Below, one piece after another: positions 35,887 to 44,889 of a DNA stretch of 64,000 nt; the first letter of the stretch is position 1; each line of letters opens with the position of its first letter. The stretch comes from Croceicoccus hydrothermalis (GTDB taxonomy: Bacteria > Pseudomonadota > Alphaproteobacteria > Sphingomonadales > Sphingomonadaceae). The notes beneath the pieces are model-generated. The model was given only the letters and a program-made list of their open reading frames with translations, ran no database searches and was not told the DNA's origin. The stretch is taken from contig NZ_JAIQCI010000002.1 in NCBI RefSeq assembly GCF_022378335.1, forward strand, positions 152,283 through 216,282. Direction: 5' to 3'. The position numbers and the translations under genes are program-made.

Positions 35887-36315
35887 TCAGCTCTTCTTGA
35901 CCCGCGTGCCCGGCTTGCGACCAAGACCGATCTTCTTGGCCAGTTCGCGCCGCTTTTCCGCGTAATTGGGCGCCACCATCGGATAGTCGGCGGGCAGGTT
36001 CCAGCGCGCGCGATATTCATCGGGCGTCATGTTGTAATGCGTCATCAAATGACGTTTCAGCATCTTGAGCTTCTTGCCGTCCTCGAGGCAGACGATGTAG
36101 TCGGGCTTTACCGATGCGCGGACCGATACGGCGGGTTCGGGCGGGGCCTCGTCCTGCGTCACCTCGCCGTCCAGCCCGGCGAGCGCGGCGTGCACCGCGG
36201 TGATGAGTGTGGGGACATCGGAAACATCGACGGCATTATTGCTCACATGAGCGGCCACGATGTCCGAAGTCAAAGTAATCAGGGTTTCCTTCATATCCAG
36301 GTCGGACTGTTCCAT
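35887..36315 (-). CDS. mucR: MucR-family transcriptional regulator
   Basis: 142 aa. N-terminal oligomerisation helix (TLTSDIVAAHVSNN) and a C-terminal Ros/MucR finger, YIVCLEDGKKLKMLKRHLMTH, with MTPDEYRARWNL. The second zinc cysteine of Ros (CLEC) is Asp here (CLED), a variant reported among zinc-independent MucR proteins. The family silences AT-rich promoters and controls envelope, motility and cell-cycle genes. The exact start is unclear: ATG at 36315, 36294 or 36354 are all possible with weak RBSs. The 36397-36530 region upstream is motif-rich. Confidence 0.88.
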   Translation of the reverse strand: MEQSDLDMKETLITLTSDIVAAHVSNNAVDVSDVPTLITAVHAALAGLDGEVTQDEAPPEPAVSVRASVKPDYIVCLEDGKKLKMLKRHLMTHYNMTPDEYRARWNLPADYPMVAPNYAEKRRELAKKIGLGRKPGTRVKKS

Positions 36316-36455
36316 CTCTCGGACTTTCAAACGGGGGTTAACGATTTGTTTCATACACGCTTTTTTGAGGGAGGACGCGTATGACGCGATTGCCACTTAA
36401 AGCGCGAAACCGCATTTACAAGCCTTCAGACGCGAATCTCATGCAGCATCGCACC

Positions 36456-36470
36456 TTAACGCGAGCCTAA
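36456..36470. promoter_or_regulatory. CtrA-like box upstream of mucR
   Basis: TTAACGCGAGCCTAA matches the CtrA consensus TTAA-N7-TTAA at seven of eight positions. It lies about 140 bp upstream of the favoured mucR start in a stretch (36375-36476) holding five copies of ACGCG on one strand and one GANTC site (36434-36438). CtrA regulation of MucR genes is known in Caulobacter; here it is a guess from motif alone. Confidence 0.3.
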
Positions 36471-36530
36471 AACGCGACGGGTCGCTAAAGTATCGGCAAA
36501 TAATGATCGCAGGGCGCGGCCAAACGATAT

Positions 36531-37022
36531 TTAATAATAGGGCTGGCCGGCTACGGGTTCGATTGCATAAGTGACGGCGTCGCGCCTGATTCCGTCGCGG
36601 CCCTTGTAATATTTGGGCCGGCGACCGACCGGACAGAAGCCGATCCCTTCGTAAAGCGCGCGCGCCGGATTGTCGGACCGCATTTCGAGGAAAAGCCGCG
36701 TTACGCCCGCGACCGCCGCCCGGTCGATGACGTCGATCAGCAAATGCCGTCCGTACCCGCGCCCCCGCCAGCGCGGCGCCACCGCGATCAGCATCAGCTC
36801 GGCTTCGTCCAGCACGGTGCGGACAACCGCGAATCCCGCTGCCTCGTTCGATGCGTCGAACGGGCCGTCAAACCGTCCGTCGCTCCCGATGATGGCGTAT
36901 TGCGTGCCGGGCATGATAAGTCCGCCCGTCAGCTGTGCGCGGGTCCATGCCTCGCCGAAGGCGGGATCGAACGCGCATTCCATCACGTCCATCATCGCGT
37001 CGATGTCGTCGTGCGGCGGCAC
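36531..37022 (-). CDS. rimI: GNAT acetyltransferase, RimI-like
   Basis: 163 aa. GNAT acetyl-CoA motif VAPRWRGRGYGRHLLIDVID near 85-105 and the RimI-type N terminus MECAFDPAFGEAWT. Follows tsaB after six bases, the usual tsaB-rimI pairing, which supports a role as ribosomal-protein S18 or other N-terminal acetyltransferase; S18 (rpsR) is also in this window. GTG start at 37020-37022. Confidence 0.85.
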   Translation of the reverse strand: MPPHDDIDAMMDVMECAFDPAFGEAWTRAQLTGGLIMPGTQYAIIGSDGRFDGPFDASNEAAGFAVVRTVLDEAELMLIAVAPRWRGRGYGRHLLIDVIDRAAVAGVTRLFLEMRSDNPARALYEGIGFCPVGRRPKYYKGRDGIRRDAVTYAIEPVAGQPYY

Positions 37023-37028
37023 GGGGCG

Positions 37029-37685
37029 CTATCGGGAAAGGGCGGGCGGTTCGATACCGCCGGGCAATTTCGCATCCGGAACGCGCCCGTAGGCCGGACG
37101 GACATCGCCAGTCAGCCGCCCCGCATGCAAAAGACAAAAGCGCCGCGCATCGGGGAGCATCGGCATCGCCGTGCCGGATCCGCGCCGCGCGACCAGCGCC
37201 TCTGCCTGATTGCCGGCGACGCGCTCGCACGCGATGGCGGCGGCGGCATCGTCGGGGCGCAGGGATCGCACCGCGTCGAGCGGCGCGCCATCGTCGCCGA
37301 ACGATTGGACGAACCATTCGCCGTGGCCGCCGGTGTTGCATACCGCGACCGGCCCGCCCGCGTCATTCAGCGCCTGCGCCGCGACGAGCGCGTGCGTATG
37401 ATAGCCAACCAGCGGCACGGCCCATGCCACGCTCAACGCGCGCGCCGCGGCAAGGCCGACGCGAATGCCGGTAAAGCTGCCCGGACCCAGGGCGACGGCA
37501 ATCCGGTCGGCACGGCCGCGCCCCGGCAATTGCCCGACCATCGGAATCAGCCGTTCGGCATGGCCGCGGCCCAGAACCGCGTAATCCCCGGCGATCAGCG
37601 TGTCACCGTCGAACAGCGCGGTGGAGCACGCCTCCGTCGCGCAATCGATGACCAGCGTATGCACGTGAACCGGGCCGTCGTTCAA
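37029..37685 (-). CDS. tsaB: tRNA threonylcarbamoyladenosine synthesis protein TsaB
   Basis: 218 aa, ASKHA fold without full catalytic set: LVIDCATEACSTALFDGD, VALGPGSFTGIRVGLAAARAL near 65-85. Partners with TsaD/TsaE to make t6A37 on tRNA. The TTG at 37683-37685 overlaps the nitroreductase stop (TTGA); a GTG at 37662-37664 would give the more typical N terminus MHTLVID, so either start is possible. Confidence 0.9.
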   Translation of the reverse strand: MNDGPVHVHTLVIDCATEACSTALFDGDTLIAGDYAVLGRGHAERLIPMVGQLPGRGRADRIAVALGPGSFTGIRVGLAAARALSVAWAVPLVGYHTHALVAAQALNDAGGPVAVCNTGGHGEWFVQSFGDDGAPLDAVRSLRPDDAAAAIACERVAGNQAEALVARRGSGTAMPMLPDARRFCLLHAGRLTGDVRPAYGRVPDAKLPGGIEPPALSR

Positions 37686-38287
37686 AGGACGATGTTGAAC
37701 GTCTCGAAATCGGGACGCGGGCTGCGGTCATAGGTGCTGTCCATGTCGCCGTAGCCGAGCGTGGAAATGAAATTGGGACGCCAGCGCGGATGATCGCCAA
37801 GAAATTCGGTCGTCACCCGGTCGGCATCGAAGCCCGACATCGGCCCGCAATCGAGACCGAGCGCGCGACATGCGACGATGAAATAGGCGCCCTGAAGGCT
37901 CGAATTGCGAAAGGCGCTTTCGCGGCGGGCGTCCTCATCCTCGAACCAGCTCTTCGCGTCGGCGTGGGGGAACAGCCAGGGAAGCTCCTCGTGAAAGTCG
38001 AGATCCATGGCGAGGATGACCGCAACCGGCGCCTTCTCGATCTTGTCGCGATTGCCCTCGCTTGCGCAGGCGGCGAGCCGTTTGCGCGCATCGTCCGATG
38101 CACACCACACGAGCCGCGCGGGCAACTGGTTGGCCGACGTCGGCCCCATCTTCATCAGGTCCCAGATGCGATGGAGCATTTCGGGCGCGACCGGCTTGTC
38201 GAGATAGCCGTTCATCGTGCGCGCCTCGCGAAAGATGCGATCCAACGCATGGGCGTTCACAGGCTGGGAAAGGGCGGTGTCGGTCAT
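37682..38287 (-). CDS. Nitroreductase-family protein (RutE/HadB-like)
   Basis: 201 aa FMN-dependent nitroreductase fold: REARTMNGYLDKPV, MKMGPTSANQLPARLVW, RNSSLQGAYFIVACRALGLDCGPMSGFD and the C-terminal SPRPDFETFNIVL. Closest type is the RutE malonic-semialdehyde reductase family, but no other rut genes are present, so the substrate is uncertain. ATG 38285-38287. Overlaps the tsaB start by a TTGA junction. Confidence 0.85.
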   Translation of the reverse strand: MTDTALSQPVNAHALDRIFREARTMNGYLDKPVAPEMLHRIWDLMKMGPTSANQLPARLVWCASDDARKRLAACASEGNRDKIEKAPVAVILAMDLDFHEELPWLFPHADAKSWFEDEDARRESAFRNSSLQGAYFIVACRALGLDCGPMSGFDADRVTTEFLGDHPRWRPNFISTLGYGDMDSTYDRSPRPDFETFNIVL

Positions 38288-38323
38288 GGTCGGTCTCGGG
38301 ATTTAGGCAAGAGGGGCAGGCAA

Positions 38324-38899
38324 TCAGGCCGCGCGCACTTCGCTGACTTCGGGAACGTAATGTTTGAGCAAACCCTCGATCCCATGCTTCAGCGTGGCGG
38401 TCGAGGACGGGCAACCCGAACACGCCCCCTGCATGCCGAGATAGACAACGCCATCGTCGAACCCGCGATAGACGATATCGCCGCCATCGGCCGCGACGGC
38501 CGGGCGGACCCGTGTTTCGAGCAAATCCTTGATCTGTGCGATGATGTCGGCGTCTTCCTCCCGGTCGGCGACGACGGGATCGGTTTCGGCCGGCACGGAA
38601 AATCCCGCGCCGCCGCTCGCGAACAGGGGCGCTTCGGACACGAAATGATCGAGCAGGACCGACACCACCTGCGGTTTGAGCGCGGACCAGTCGGCACCGG
38701 GCACCGCCGTCACCGCCACGAAATCGCCCCCGAACAAAACGCCGGTCACATCGCCGAGCGAGAACAGCGCGGACGCCAGTGGCGAGGCTTCGGCCATTTC
38801 GGGGTCGGTGAATTCGCGCGTGCCGGATGGCATCACCTGCCGCCCCGGCAGGAATTTCAGCGTGGCGGGATTGGGCGTGGTTTCGGTTTCAATGAACAT
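38324..38899 (-). CDS. NifU/Nfu-type iron-sulfur carrier protein
   Basis: 191 aa: N-terminal Nfu_N domain (TPNPATLKFLPGRQVM, FGGDFVAVTAVPGADW) and C-terminal NifU-like domain with CSGCPSS near 165 (C-x2-C binding a shared 4Fe-4S cluster). Delivers Fe-S clusters to target enzymes, plausibly including MiaB encoded 4 kb downstream in the same direction. ATG 38897-38899. First gene of the leftward block; divergent from the M16 peptidase. Confidence 0.9.
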   Translation of the reverse strand: MFIETETTPNPATLKFLPGRQVMPSGTREFTDPEMAEASPLASALFSLGDVTGVLFGGDFVAVTAVPGADWSALKPQVVSVLLDHFVSEAPLFASGGAGFSVPAETDPVVADREEDADIIAQIKDLLETRVRPAVAADGGDIVYRGFDDGVVYLGMQGACSGCPSSTATLKHGIEGLLKHYVPEVSEVRAA

Positions 38900-39005
38900 G
38901 CGCTCGATGTAGACAGAATGCGCCTGTATTCAAGCGTCATCGTTGCGGACGGGTTCGACACGGCCATGCCGCTATTCAGTGGCGCTTCATCACAGGGCCA
39001 CCTAT

Positions 39006-41957
39006 ATGGCCAATATGATATTGAACGCCCGCACGGCCATCCGTCTTGCCGTATCGCCCATTGGCCTCTCGCTCTCCGCCCTCGTCGGGCTCGCCTCTTT
39101 TCCTCCCGCCGCCCATGCGCAGCCCGCCCCGTCGGCGGAGGCGAGCCGCGAATGGCCGCAGGTGGAGGCGGACCGTCCGTGGATCTACCGCGGAAGCGAC
39201 GTGCCGCCCGATACCGCATGGGATTTCGGAGAGCTGGAAAACGGGCTGCGCTATGCGGTGCGCTTCAACGAGGTGCCGCAGGGGCAGGTATCGATCCGCG
39301 TGCGCATCGATGCCGGATCGCTCCACGAAACCGAGGATGAGCGCGGCTTTGCGCATCTTCTTGAACATCTGTTGTTCCGGGAATCGAAATATCTGGGGCC
39401 GGGGGAGACGATCCCCCGCTGGGAACAGCTCGGCGCGACGTTCGGTAGCGATACCAACGCCGAAACCACGCCGACGCAGACGGTCTACAAGCTCGACGTG
39501 CCGGACATGGACCCGGCCAAGGCGGACGAGGTGTTTCGCCTGTTGTCGGGCATGGTGACCGCGCCGACGCTTTCCGAAAACGGCGTGAAGACCGAGGTGC
39601 CCATCGTCCTTGCCGAAAAGCGCGAGCGCGGCGGCGCCGGCCTGCGCGTGAGCGAGGCGAGCCGCGAAACCTATTTCGCGGGGCAGCAGCTCGCCACCCG
39701 TGCGCCCATCGGGACCGAGGCGACATTGAACGCCGCGGGCCGCAAGAACGTGCGCGCTTTCTACGACCGGTGGTACCGGCCGGAAAACACCGTCATTTCC
39801 ATCGCCGGCGATCTCGACCCCGCTCTGATGAAGCAGATGCTTCAGAAATATTTCGGCGGCTGGAAGGGGAAGGGGCGCGCCGTCGCCGCCCCCGATTTCG
39901 GCGATCCGGTCGCGGGCGCCGATGCGCGTTCGGCCGATGGGGCGCTGGCGCCCGTGGGCGATACGCGGGTCATGGTCGAACCTGATCTGCCGCGCAATGT
40001 CGGCTATGCCGTGCTCCGCCCGTGGGAGAAGGTCGCCGATACCATCGCCTATAACGAGGGGCTGCTGCTCGATCAGCTGGCGATCTCGGTGCTGAACCGC
40101 AGGCTGGAGGCGCAGGCCCGCGCCGGCGGCAGCTATCTCGCCGCGCAGGTCGGGCAGGACGATATCAACCGCAGTGCGGACGCGACCTTCGTTTCGGTCA
40201 CGCCCCTGTCGGACGACTGGCGCGCGGCGCTGAACGATGTGCGCGCGGTGATCGCGTCCGCCCTGACCGCCCCCCCGACCGAGGCCGAGGTGCAGCGCGA
40301 GCTTGCCGAGTTCGACAATGCCTTCGCCATCGGGGTGGAGACGTCCTCGGTTCAACAGACGCGCGACCTTGCCGACAATATCGTGCAGGCCGTCGATATT
40401 CGCGAAACGGTGGCGGCGCCCGATACGGTGCTCAACGTGCTTCGTGGGATGAAGGACCGGGTTACGCCGCAAGCCGTGTTGCAACATACGCGGCAGCTTT
40501 TCACCGGCGAGGTTCTGCGCGGCCTGATGATCGTACCCGATGCGGGCGAGGCGGATGCCGATACGTTCCGCGCCGCACTGCTCGCCCCGGTCGAGGCGCT
40601 GGACAACGATGCCAATGATGGGCCGCAGCTGTCCTTTGCCGACCTCCCCGCGATAGGCACGCCGGGCACGGTGGTGGAGGAAACGCCTTCGGGCCTCCTC
40701 GGGATCGAGACGGTCACGCTGTCGAATGGCGTGCGCGCGATGCTTTGGGCGAACGATGCCGAACCGGGGCGCGTGAATGTGCGGGTGCGGTTCGGCGCGG
40801 GCTATGGCGCGTTCGACGCGGACAGCGCCCCCTATGCCACGCTCGGCGAGGGCGCGTTGATGAGCGCGGGCGTCGGACAGCTCGATCAGGATGACCTCGA
40901 ACGGATCGCGACCGGGCGCAAGCTCGGCCTGGGTTTCGGGATCGAGGAGGATAATTTCGTGATGAGTGCGGAAACGCGTCAGTCCGACCTCGCCGATCAG
41001 CTTTACCTGTTCGCGGCAAAGCTTGCCGATCCGCGCTGGGACGCGCAGCCGATCCTGCGCACGCGCGCCGCGCTCGCCCTTGGCTATGGCACCTACGCGA
41101 CCAGCCCGGCCGGCGTGATCGAGCGCGATCTGGAATATATCCTGCGCGGTGAGGATCCGCGGTTCCGCGCCCCCACGCCGGCGGAGGCGGAGACACTCAC
41201 CCCCGACGGCTTTCGCAAGGTATGGGAACCCATCCTGAACAGCGGGCCGGTAACGGTGGAAATCTTTGGCGATTTCGACCGGGCGCAGGCGCTCGCCGAT
41301 CTTGAAAAGACGTTCGGCGCCCTCGATCAGCGTTCCGCGATGGAGATGGGGCCGCAGCTTTCCTCCTTTCCCGAAACGGGCGGCGATCCGATCGTGCTGA
41401 CCCATCGCGGCGACGCGAACCAGGCCGCGGCGATCATCGCCTGGCCGACGGGCGGTGGGCGCGACCGCGTGCGGCTTTCGCGGCAGGTCGAGATCCTCTC
41501 GCAATTGTTCAACAACCGGTTGTTCGATGCGATGCGCGAACGGCTGGGCGCGAGCTATGCGCCCAATGTCGCCTCGCGCTGGCCGCTCGACCGCGAGGAT
41601 GGCGGCATGATCATCGCCATGGCACAGCTGCAGCCCAAGGACGTGCCGGCGTTTTACGACGTCGCCAATGGCATTGCCGCCGATCTGGCCGCCAATCCGC
41701 CCGGCGCGGAGGAGATTGCCCGCGTCACCGAACCGCTGCGCCAGTTGATCAGCCGCTCGTCGAGCGGGAACGGCTTCTGGCTCAACCAGCTCGGCGGGGC
41801 GGCGCGCGATCCGCGGCGCTTCGATCAGGTGCGCTCGATCATCGACGATTATTCGCGCACGACGCCCGAAACGATGCAGAAGCTGGCGCAGATGTTCCTC
41901 GCGGGTGAGGATACGGTCCGCGTGTCCGTGCTGCCGGAGGAGCAGGGCGGGGAATGA
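39006..41957 (+). CDS. Periplasmic M16-family zinc metallopeptidase
   Basis: 983 aa. Signal peptide ends near AHA (37). N-terminal M16 domain with inverted zinc motif HLLEH (117-121), then three further M16-like domains, so it is the long two-plus-two pitrilysin/insulinase architecture. Degrades oligopeptides in the periplasm. ATG 39006 (MANMIL) or ATG 39015 (MILNAR) are both possible; neither has a strong RBS. Divergent from the nfu gene. Confidence 0.9.
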   Translation: MANMILNARTAIRLAVSPIGLSLSALVGLASFPPAAHAQPAPSAEASREWPQVEADRPWIYRGSDVPPDTAWDFGELENGLRYAVRFNEVPQGQVSIRVRIDAGSLHETEDERGFAHLLEHLLFRESKYLGPGETIPRWEQLGATFGSDTNAETTPTQTVYKLDVPDMDPAKADEVFRLLSGMVTAPTLSENGVKTEVPIVLAEKRERGGAGLRVSEASRETYFAGQQLATRAPIGTEATLNAAGRKNVRAFYDRWYRPENTVISIAGDLDPALMKQMLQKYFGGWKGKGRAVAAPDFGDPVAGADARSADGALAPVGDTRVMVEPDLPRNVGYAVLRPWEKVADTIAYNEGLLLDQLAISVLNRRLEAQARAGGSYLAAQVGQDDINRSADATFVSVTPLSDDWRAALNDVRAVIASALTAPPTEAEVQRELAEFDNAFAIGVETSSVQQTRDLADNIVQAVDIRETVAAPDTVLNVLRGMKDRVTPQAVLQHTRQLFTGEVLRGLMIVPDAGEADADTFRAALLAPVEALDNDANDGPQLSFADLPAIGTPGTVVEETPSGLLGIETVTLSNGVRAMLWANDAEPGRVNVRVRFGAGYGAFDADSAPYATLGEGALMSAGVGQLDQDDLERIATGRKLGLGFGIEEDNFVMSAETRQSDLADQLYLFAAKLADPRWDAQPILRTRAALALGYGTYATSPAGVIERDLEYILRGEDPRFRAPTPAEAETLTPDGFRKVWEPILNSGPVTVEIFGDFDRAQALADLEKTFGALDQRSAMEMGPQLSSFPETGGDPIVLTHRGDANQAAAIIAWPTGGGRDRVRLSRQVEILSQLFNNRLFDAMRERLGASYAPNVASRWPLDREDGGMIIAMAQLQPKDVPAFYDVANGIAADLAANPPGAEEIARVTEPLRQLISRSSSGNGFWLNQLGGAARDPRRFDQVRSIIDDYSRTTPETMQKLAQMFLAGEDTVRVSVLPEEQGGE

Positions 41958-41983
41958 TGCGAGGCGGCGCGCATGGCATGCGC

Positions 41984-42005
41984 AGCATCGTTTCGTTTCG
42001 ATGCT
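41984..42005. terminator. Hairpin between M16 peptidase and DAHP synthase
   Basis: AGCATCG (41984-41990) and CGATGCT (41999-42005) form a perfect 7-bp stem with an 8-base loop, 27 bp after the peptidase stop. No T-run follows, so it is at best a weak terminator or part of the downstream leader. Confidence 0.35.
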
Positions 42006-42116
42006 TGCCATTGTAACCTTTGCAAAGCGGGATGCGCGTTGCTATGGCAGGCGCCTTCCGACCACCACCGAACATGACAAGACCGCCGCGACCGGCGGCG
42101 CGATGGAGTGACCACA

Positions 42117-43490
42117 TTGGCAAACGACTGGAGCCCCGAAAGCTGGAAATCGCATGAGGGGCGGCACTTGCCGACCTATGCCGATACGGCGGCCCTGAAC
42201 GATGTCGAGGAGCGCCTGTCGCATTATCCGCCGCTCGTCTTCGCGGGCGAGGCGCGCGCGCTCAAGGCCGATCTTGCCGAGGTTGCGGGCGGTCGCGGTT
42301 TCCTGCTTCAGGGTGGCGATTGCGCGGAAAGCTTTGCCGAATTCCACCCTGACAATATTCGCGACACATTCCGCGTGCTGCTGCAGATGGCGGTCGTGCT
42401 GACCTTCGCGAGCAAGCAGAAGGTCGTGAAGGTCGGGCGCATGGCGGGGCAGTTCGCCAAGCCGCGTTCCGCGCCGACCGAAACGCAGGGCGATGCCGAA
42501 CTGCCCAGCTATTTCGGCGATATCATCAACGATATCGGTTTTGACGCCAAGGGGCGCCAACCCGATCCCGAACGCATGATCCGCGCTTATAGCCAGAACG
42601 CGGCCACGCTCAATCTGCTGCGCGCCTTTGCCGGCGGCGGCTATGCCAATCTGCGGCAGGTGCACCAGTGGACGCAGGACCATATCGGCCGGTCCGACTG
42701 GGGCGCGCGCTTTGCGCAGACGGCGGACCGCATTTCGGAGGCGCTGGACTTCATGGCGGCGTGCGGCGTCGATCCGCGCACCGTGCCGCAATTGCAGGGC
42801 ACCAGTTTCTACACCAGCCACGAAGCCTTGCTGCTGCCCTACGAACAGGCGCTCACCCGCAAGGATTCGCTGACCGGTGAATGGTACGATACGTCGGCGC
42901 ACATGCTGTGGATCGGGGATCGCACCCGGTTCGAAGGCAGCGCCCATGTCGAATATCTGCGCGGGGTGAACAATCCCATCGGGATGAAATGCGGGCCCTC
43001 GCTCGAACCCGATGCCATGCTCCGCCTGCTCGACACGCTCAACCCCGCGCGCGAGCCGGGGCGGATCACGCTCATCAGCCGGTTCGGCCATGAAAAGGTG
43101 GAGGCAGGGCTTGCCCCGCTGGTCCGCGCGGTCAAGCGCGAAGGGCATCCGGTGGTGTGGTCGTGCGACCCGATGCACGGCAATGTCATCAAATCGCCGA
43201 GCGGCCTGAAAACCCGCCCGTTCGACCGCATACTGTCGGAGGTGAAGGGCTTTTTCGCCGTCCACCGCGCCGAGGGCACCCATGCCGGCGGCATCCATGT
43301 CGAGATGACCGGGCAGGACGTGACCGAATGCACCGGCGGCGCCATCGCCATCACGGACGAGGCGCTGGGCGACCGGTATCGCACCCATTGCGATCCTCGG
43401 CTGAACGGCGCGCAATCGATCGAACTTGCCTTCCTGCTCGCCGAAATGCTGAACATGGAAATGCGGCAGCGGGATGCCGAAGCCGCATGA
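42117..43490 (+). CDS. aroG: Class II 3-deoxy-7-phosphoheptulonate (DAHP) synthase
   Basis: 457 aa plant/actinobacterial-type DAHP synthase, first step of aromatic amino-acid synthesis (PEP plus erythrose-4-phosphate). Motifs: [20 protein letters not shown] near 60, [18 protein letters not shown] near 105, [20 protein letters not shown] near 265, and [19 protein letters not shown] prefer the TTG at 42117 with GGAG eight bases upstream, over a GTG at 42108 without RBS. Regulation not visible beyond the upstream hairpin at 41984-42005. Confidence 0.92.
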   Translation: MANDWSPESWKSHEGRHLPTYADTAALNDVEERLSHYPPLVFAGEARALKADLAEVAGGRGFLLQGGDCAESFAEFHPDNIRDTFRVLLQMAVVLTFASKQKVVKVGRMAGQFAKPRSAPTETQGDAELPSYFGDIINDIGFDAKGRQPDPERMIRAYSQNAATLNLLRAFAGGGYANLRQVHQWTQDHIGRSDWGARFAQTADRISEALDFMAACGVDPRTVPQLQGTSFYTSHEALLLPYEQALTRKDSLTGEWYDTSAHMLWIGDRTRFEGSAHVEYLRGVNNPIGMKCGPSLEPDAMLRLLDTLNPAREPGRITLISRFGHEKVEAGLAPLVRAVKREGHPVVWSCDPMHGNVIKSPSGLKTRPFDRILSEVKGFFAVHRAEGTHAGGIHVEMTGQDVTECTGGAIAITDEALGDRYRTHCDPRLNGAQSIELAFLLAEMLNMEMRQRDAEAA

Positions 43491-43592
43491 CACGCTCCGG
43501 GGCATGGCCGCCGCCGTGCCCCGGTCGCATGGGAAACGGACGAAATTGCGCTTGCGGTTGGCACTTCGTCGCCGATCGCGCATTATACCGGC

Positions 43593-44879
43593 ATGGATAA
43601 TGCCGCGCCCCGTCCCGAGATCGACACGACACGAACCGGGGCGACCGATACCCCGGCGTTGGACAGCCTTGCCGAACGGTTCCGCGCGACCCGGCAACTC
43701 AGCCTCGATCTCGCCGCGCCGCTGTCCGATGCCGACGCCACGATACAGTCGATGGAGGATGCCAGCCCCGCAAAATGGCACCTGGCGCATACGACATGGT
43801 TTTTCGAAACGTTCCTCCTGCGGGACCGGCTCGACGGCTATCGGCTTTTCGACGAGAAATTCCCGTATCTCTTCAACAGCTATTACGAGGCGGAGGGCGA
43901 GCGGATCGCCCGGTTTTCGCGAGGGATGCTTTCGCGCCCCACGCTGGACGAGATCATCGCCTTTCGCCGCGCGGTCGACGATGCGATGGAGCCGTTGCTG
44001 ATCCGCGAGGATTGCGCGGCGCTCATCGCACTCGGCATCGCGCATGAGCAGCAGCATCAGGAATTGCTGCTCACCGATATCAAGCATGCGTTGTTCCAAA
44101 ACCCGCTCGGCCCCGCAATGTTCGACGGTGATCTGCCGCCAAGCGAACGGGGCGCGGATGAATGGATCGAGCATCCGGGCGGCATCACCCGCATCGGCCA
44201 CGATTTCGGCGCGGACGGAACGGACCCGGCCCGCGATTTCGCCTTCGATTGCGAAGGGCCGCGCCACCGGCATCTCCTCGAACCGTTTGCGATGTCGCGG
44301 CGGCTGGTGACCAATCGCGAATGGGAGGCGTTCGTCGCCGATGGCGGCTATCGCGATGCGTCGTTGTGGCTGTCCGATGGGTGGGCGTGGGTGCAGGAAA
44401 ACGCCATTTCCGCGCCGATGTATTGGGAGGGCGACACGCAATTCACCCTTTCCGGCGCACGGCGGCGCGATCCTGATGCGCCTGTTACGCATATCTCCTA
44501 TTACGAGGCGGATGCCTTTGCCCAATGGGCCGGCGCGCGACTGCCGACAGAGGCGGAGTGGGAGGCACTCGCCGCGAGCGAGGATCCGCATGCGGGACAG
44601 CAGCTCGACGCTGCCGGCGCGGTGCATCCGGTGGCGCGCGACGGTCTGTTCGGCTCGTGCTGGCAATGGACGCGCAGCGCCTATCTGCCCTACCCCCGGT
44701 TTCAGCCGGTCGAGGGAGCGGTCGGCGAATATAATGGCAAGTTCATGTCGGGGCAGTTCGTTTTGAAGGGCGGAAGCTGTGCGACGGTGCGCGGCCACAT
44801 GCGCGCCAGCTATCGCAATTTCTTCTATCCGCACATGCGGTGGCAATTCACCGGGCTCCGGCTCGCCAAGGATATTTGA
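43593..44879 (+). CDS. egtB: Ergothioneine biosynthesis sulfoxide synthase EgtB
   Basis: 428 aa. N-terminal DinB-like domain with iron ligands in HEQQHQELLL (H-x3-H-x-E) and an upstream HLAHTTWFFE; C-terminal formylglycine-generating-type domain (LPTEAEWEALA, GSCWQWTRSAYLPYPRF, KGGSCATVRGHMRASYRNFF). Non-haem iron oxidase coupling hercynine (trimethyl-histidine) to a thiol, gamma-glutamylcysteine or cysteine depending on subtype, with O2. Followed ten bases later by egtD. Confidence 0.93.
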   Translation: MDNAAPRPEIDTTRTGATDTPALDSLAERFRATRQLSLDLAAPLSDADATIQSMEDASPAKWHLAHTTWFFETFLLRDRLDGYRLFDEKFPYLFNSYYEAEGERIARFSRGMLSRPTLDEIIAFRRAVDDAMEPLLIREDCAALIALGIAHEQQHQELLLTDIKHALFQNPLGPAMFDGDLPPSERGADEWIEHPGGITRIGHDFGADGTDPARDFAFDCEGPRHRHLLEPFAMSRRLVTNREWEAFVADGGYRDASLWLSDGWAWVQENAISAPMYWEGDTQFTLSGARRRDPDAPVTHISYYEADAFAQWAGARLPTEAEWEALAASEDPHAGQQLDAAGAVHPVARDGLFGSCWQWTRSAYLPYPRFQPVEGAVGEYNGKFMSGQFVLKGGSCATVRGHMRASYRNFFYPHMRWQFTGLRLAKDI

Positions 44880-44889
44880 GGGGATAAAC

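Noticed and set aside
38976..42011. Long open frame on the minus strand opposite the M16 peptidase
   Set aside because: Arg/His-rich product with no motif, fully antisense to a well-supported gene; a by-product of high GC codon use.
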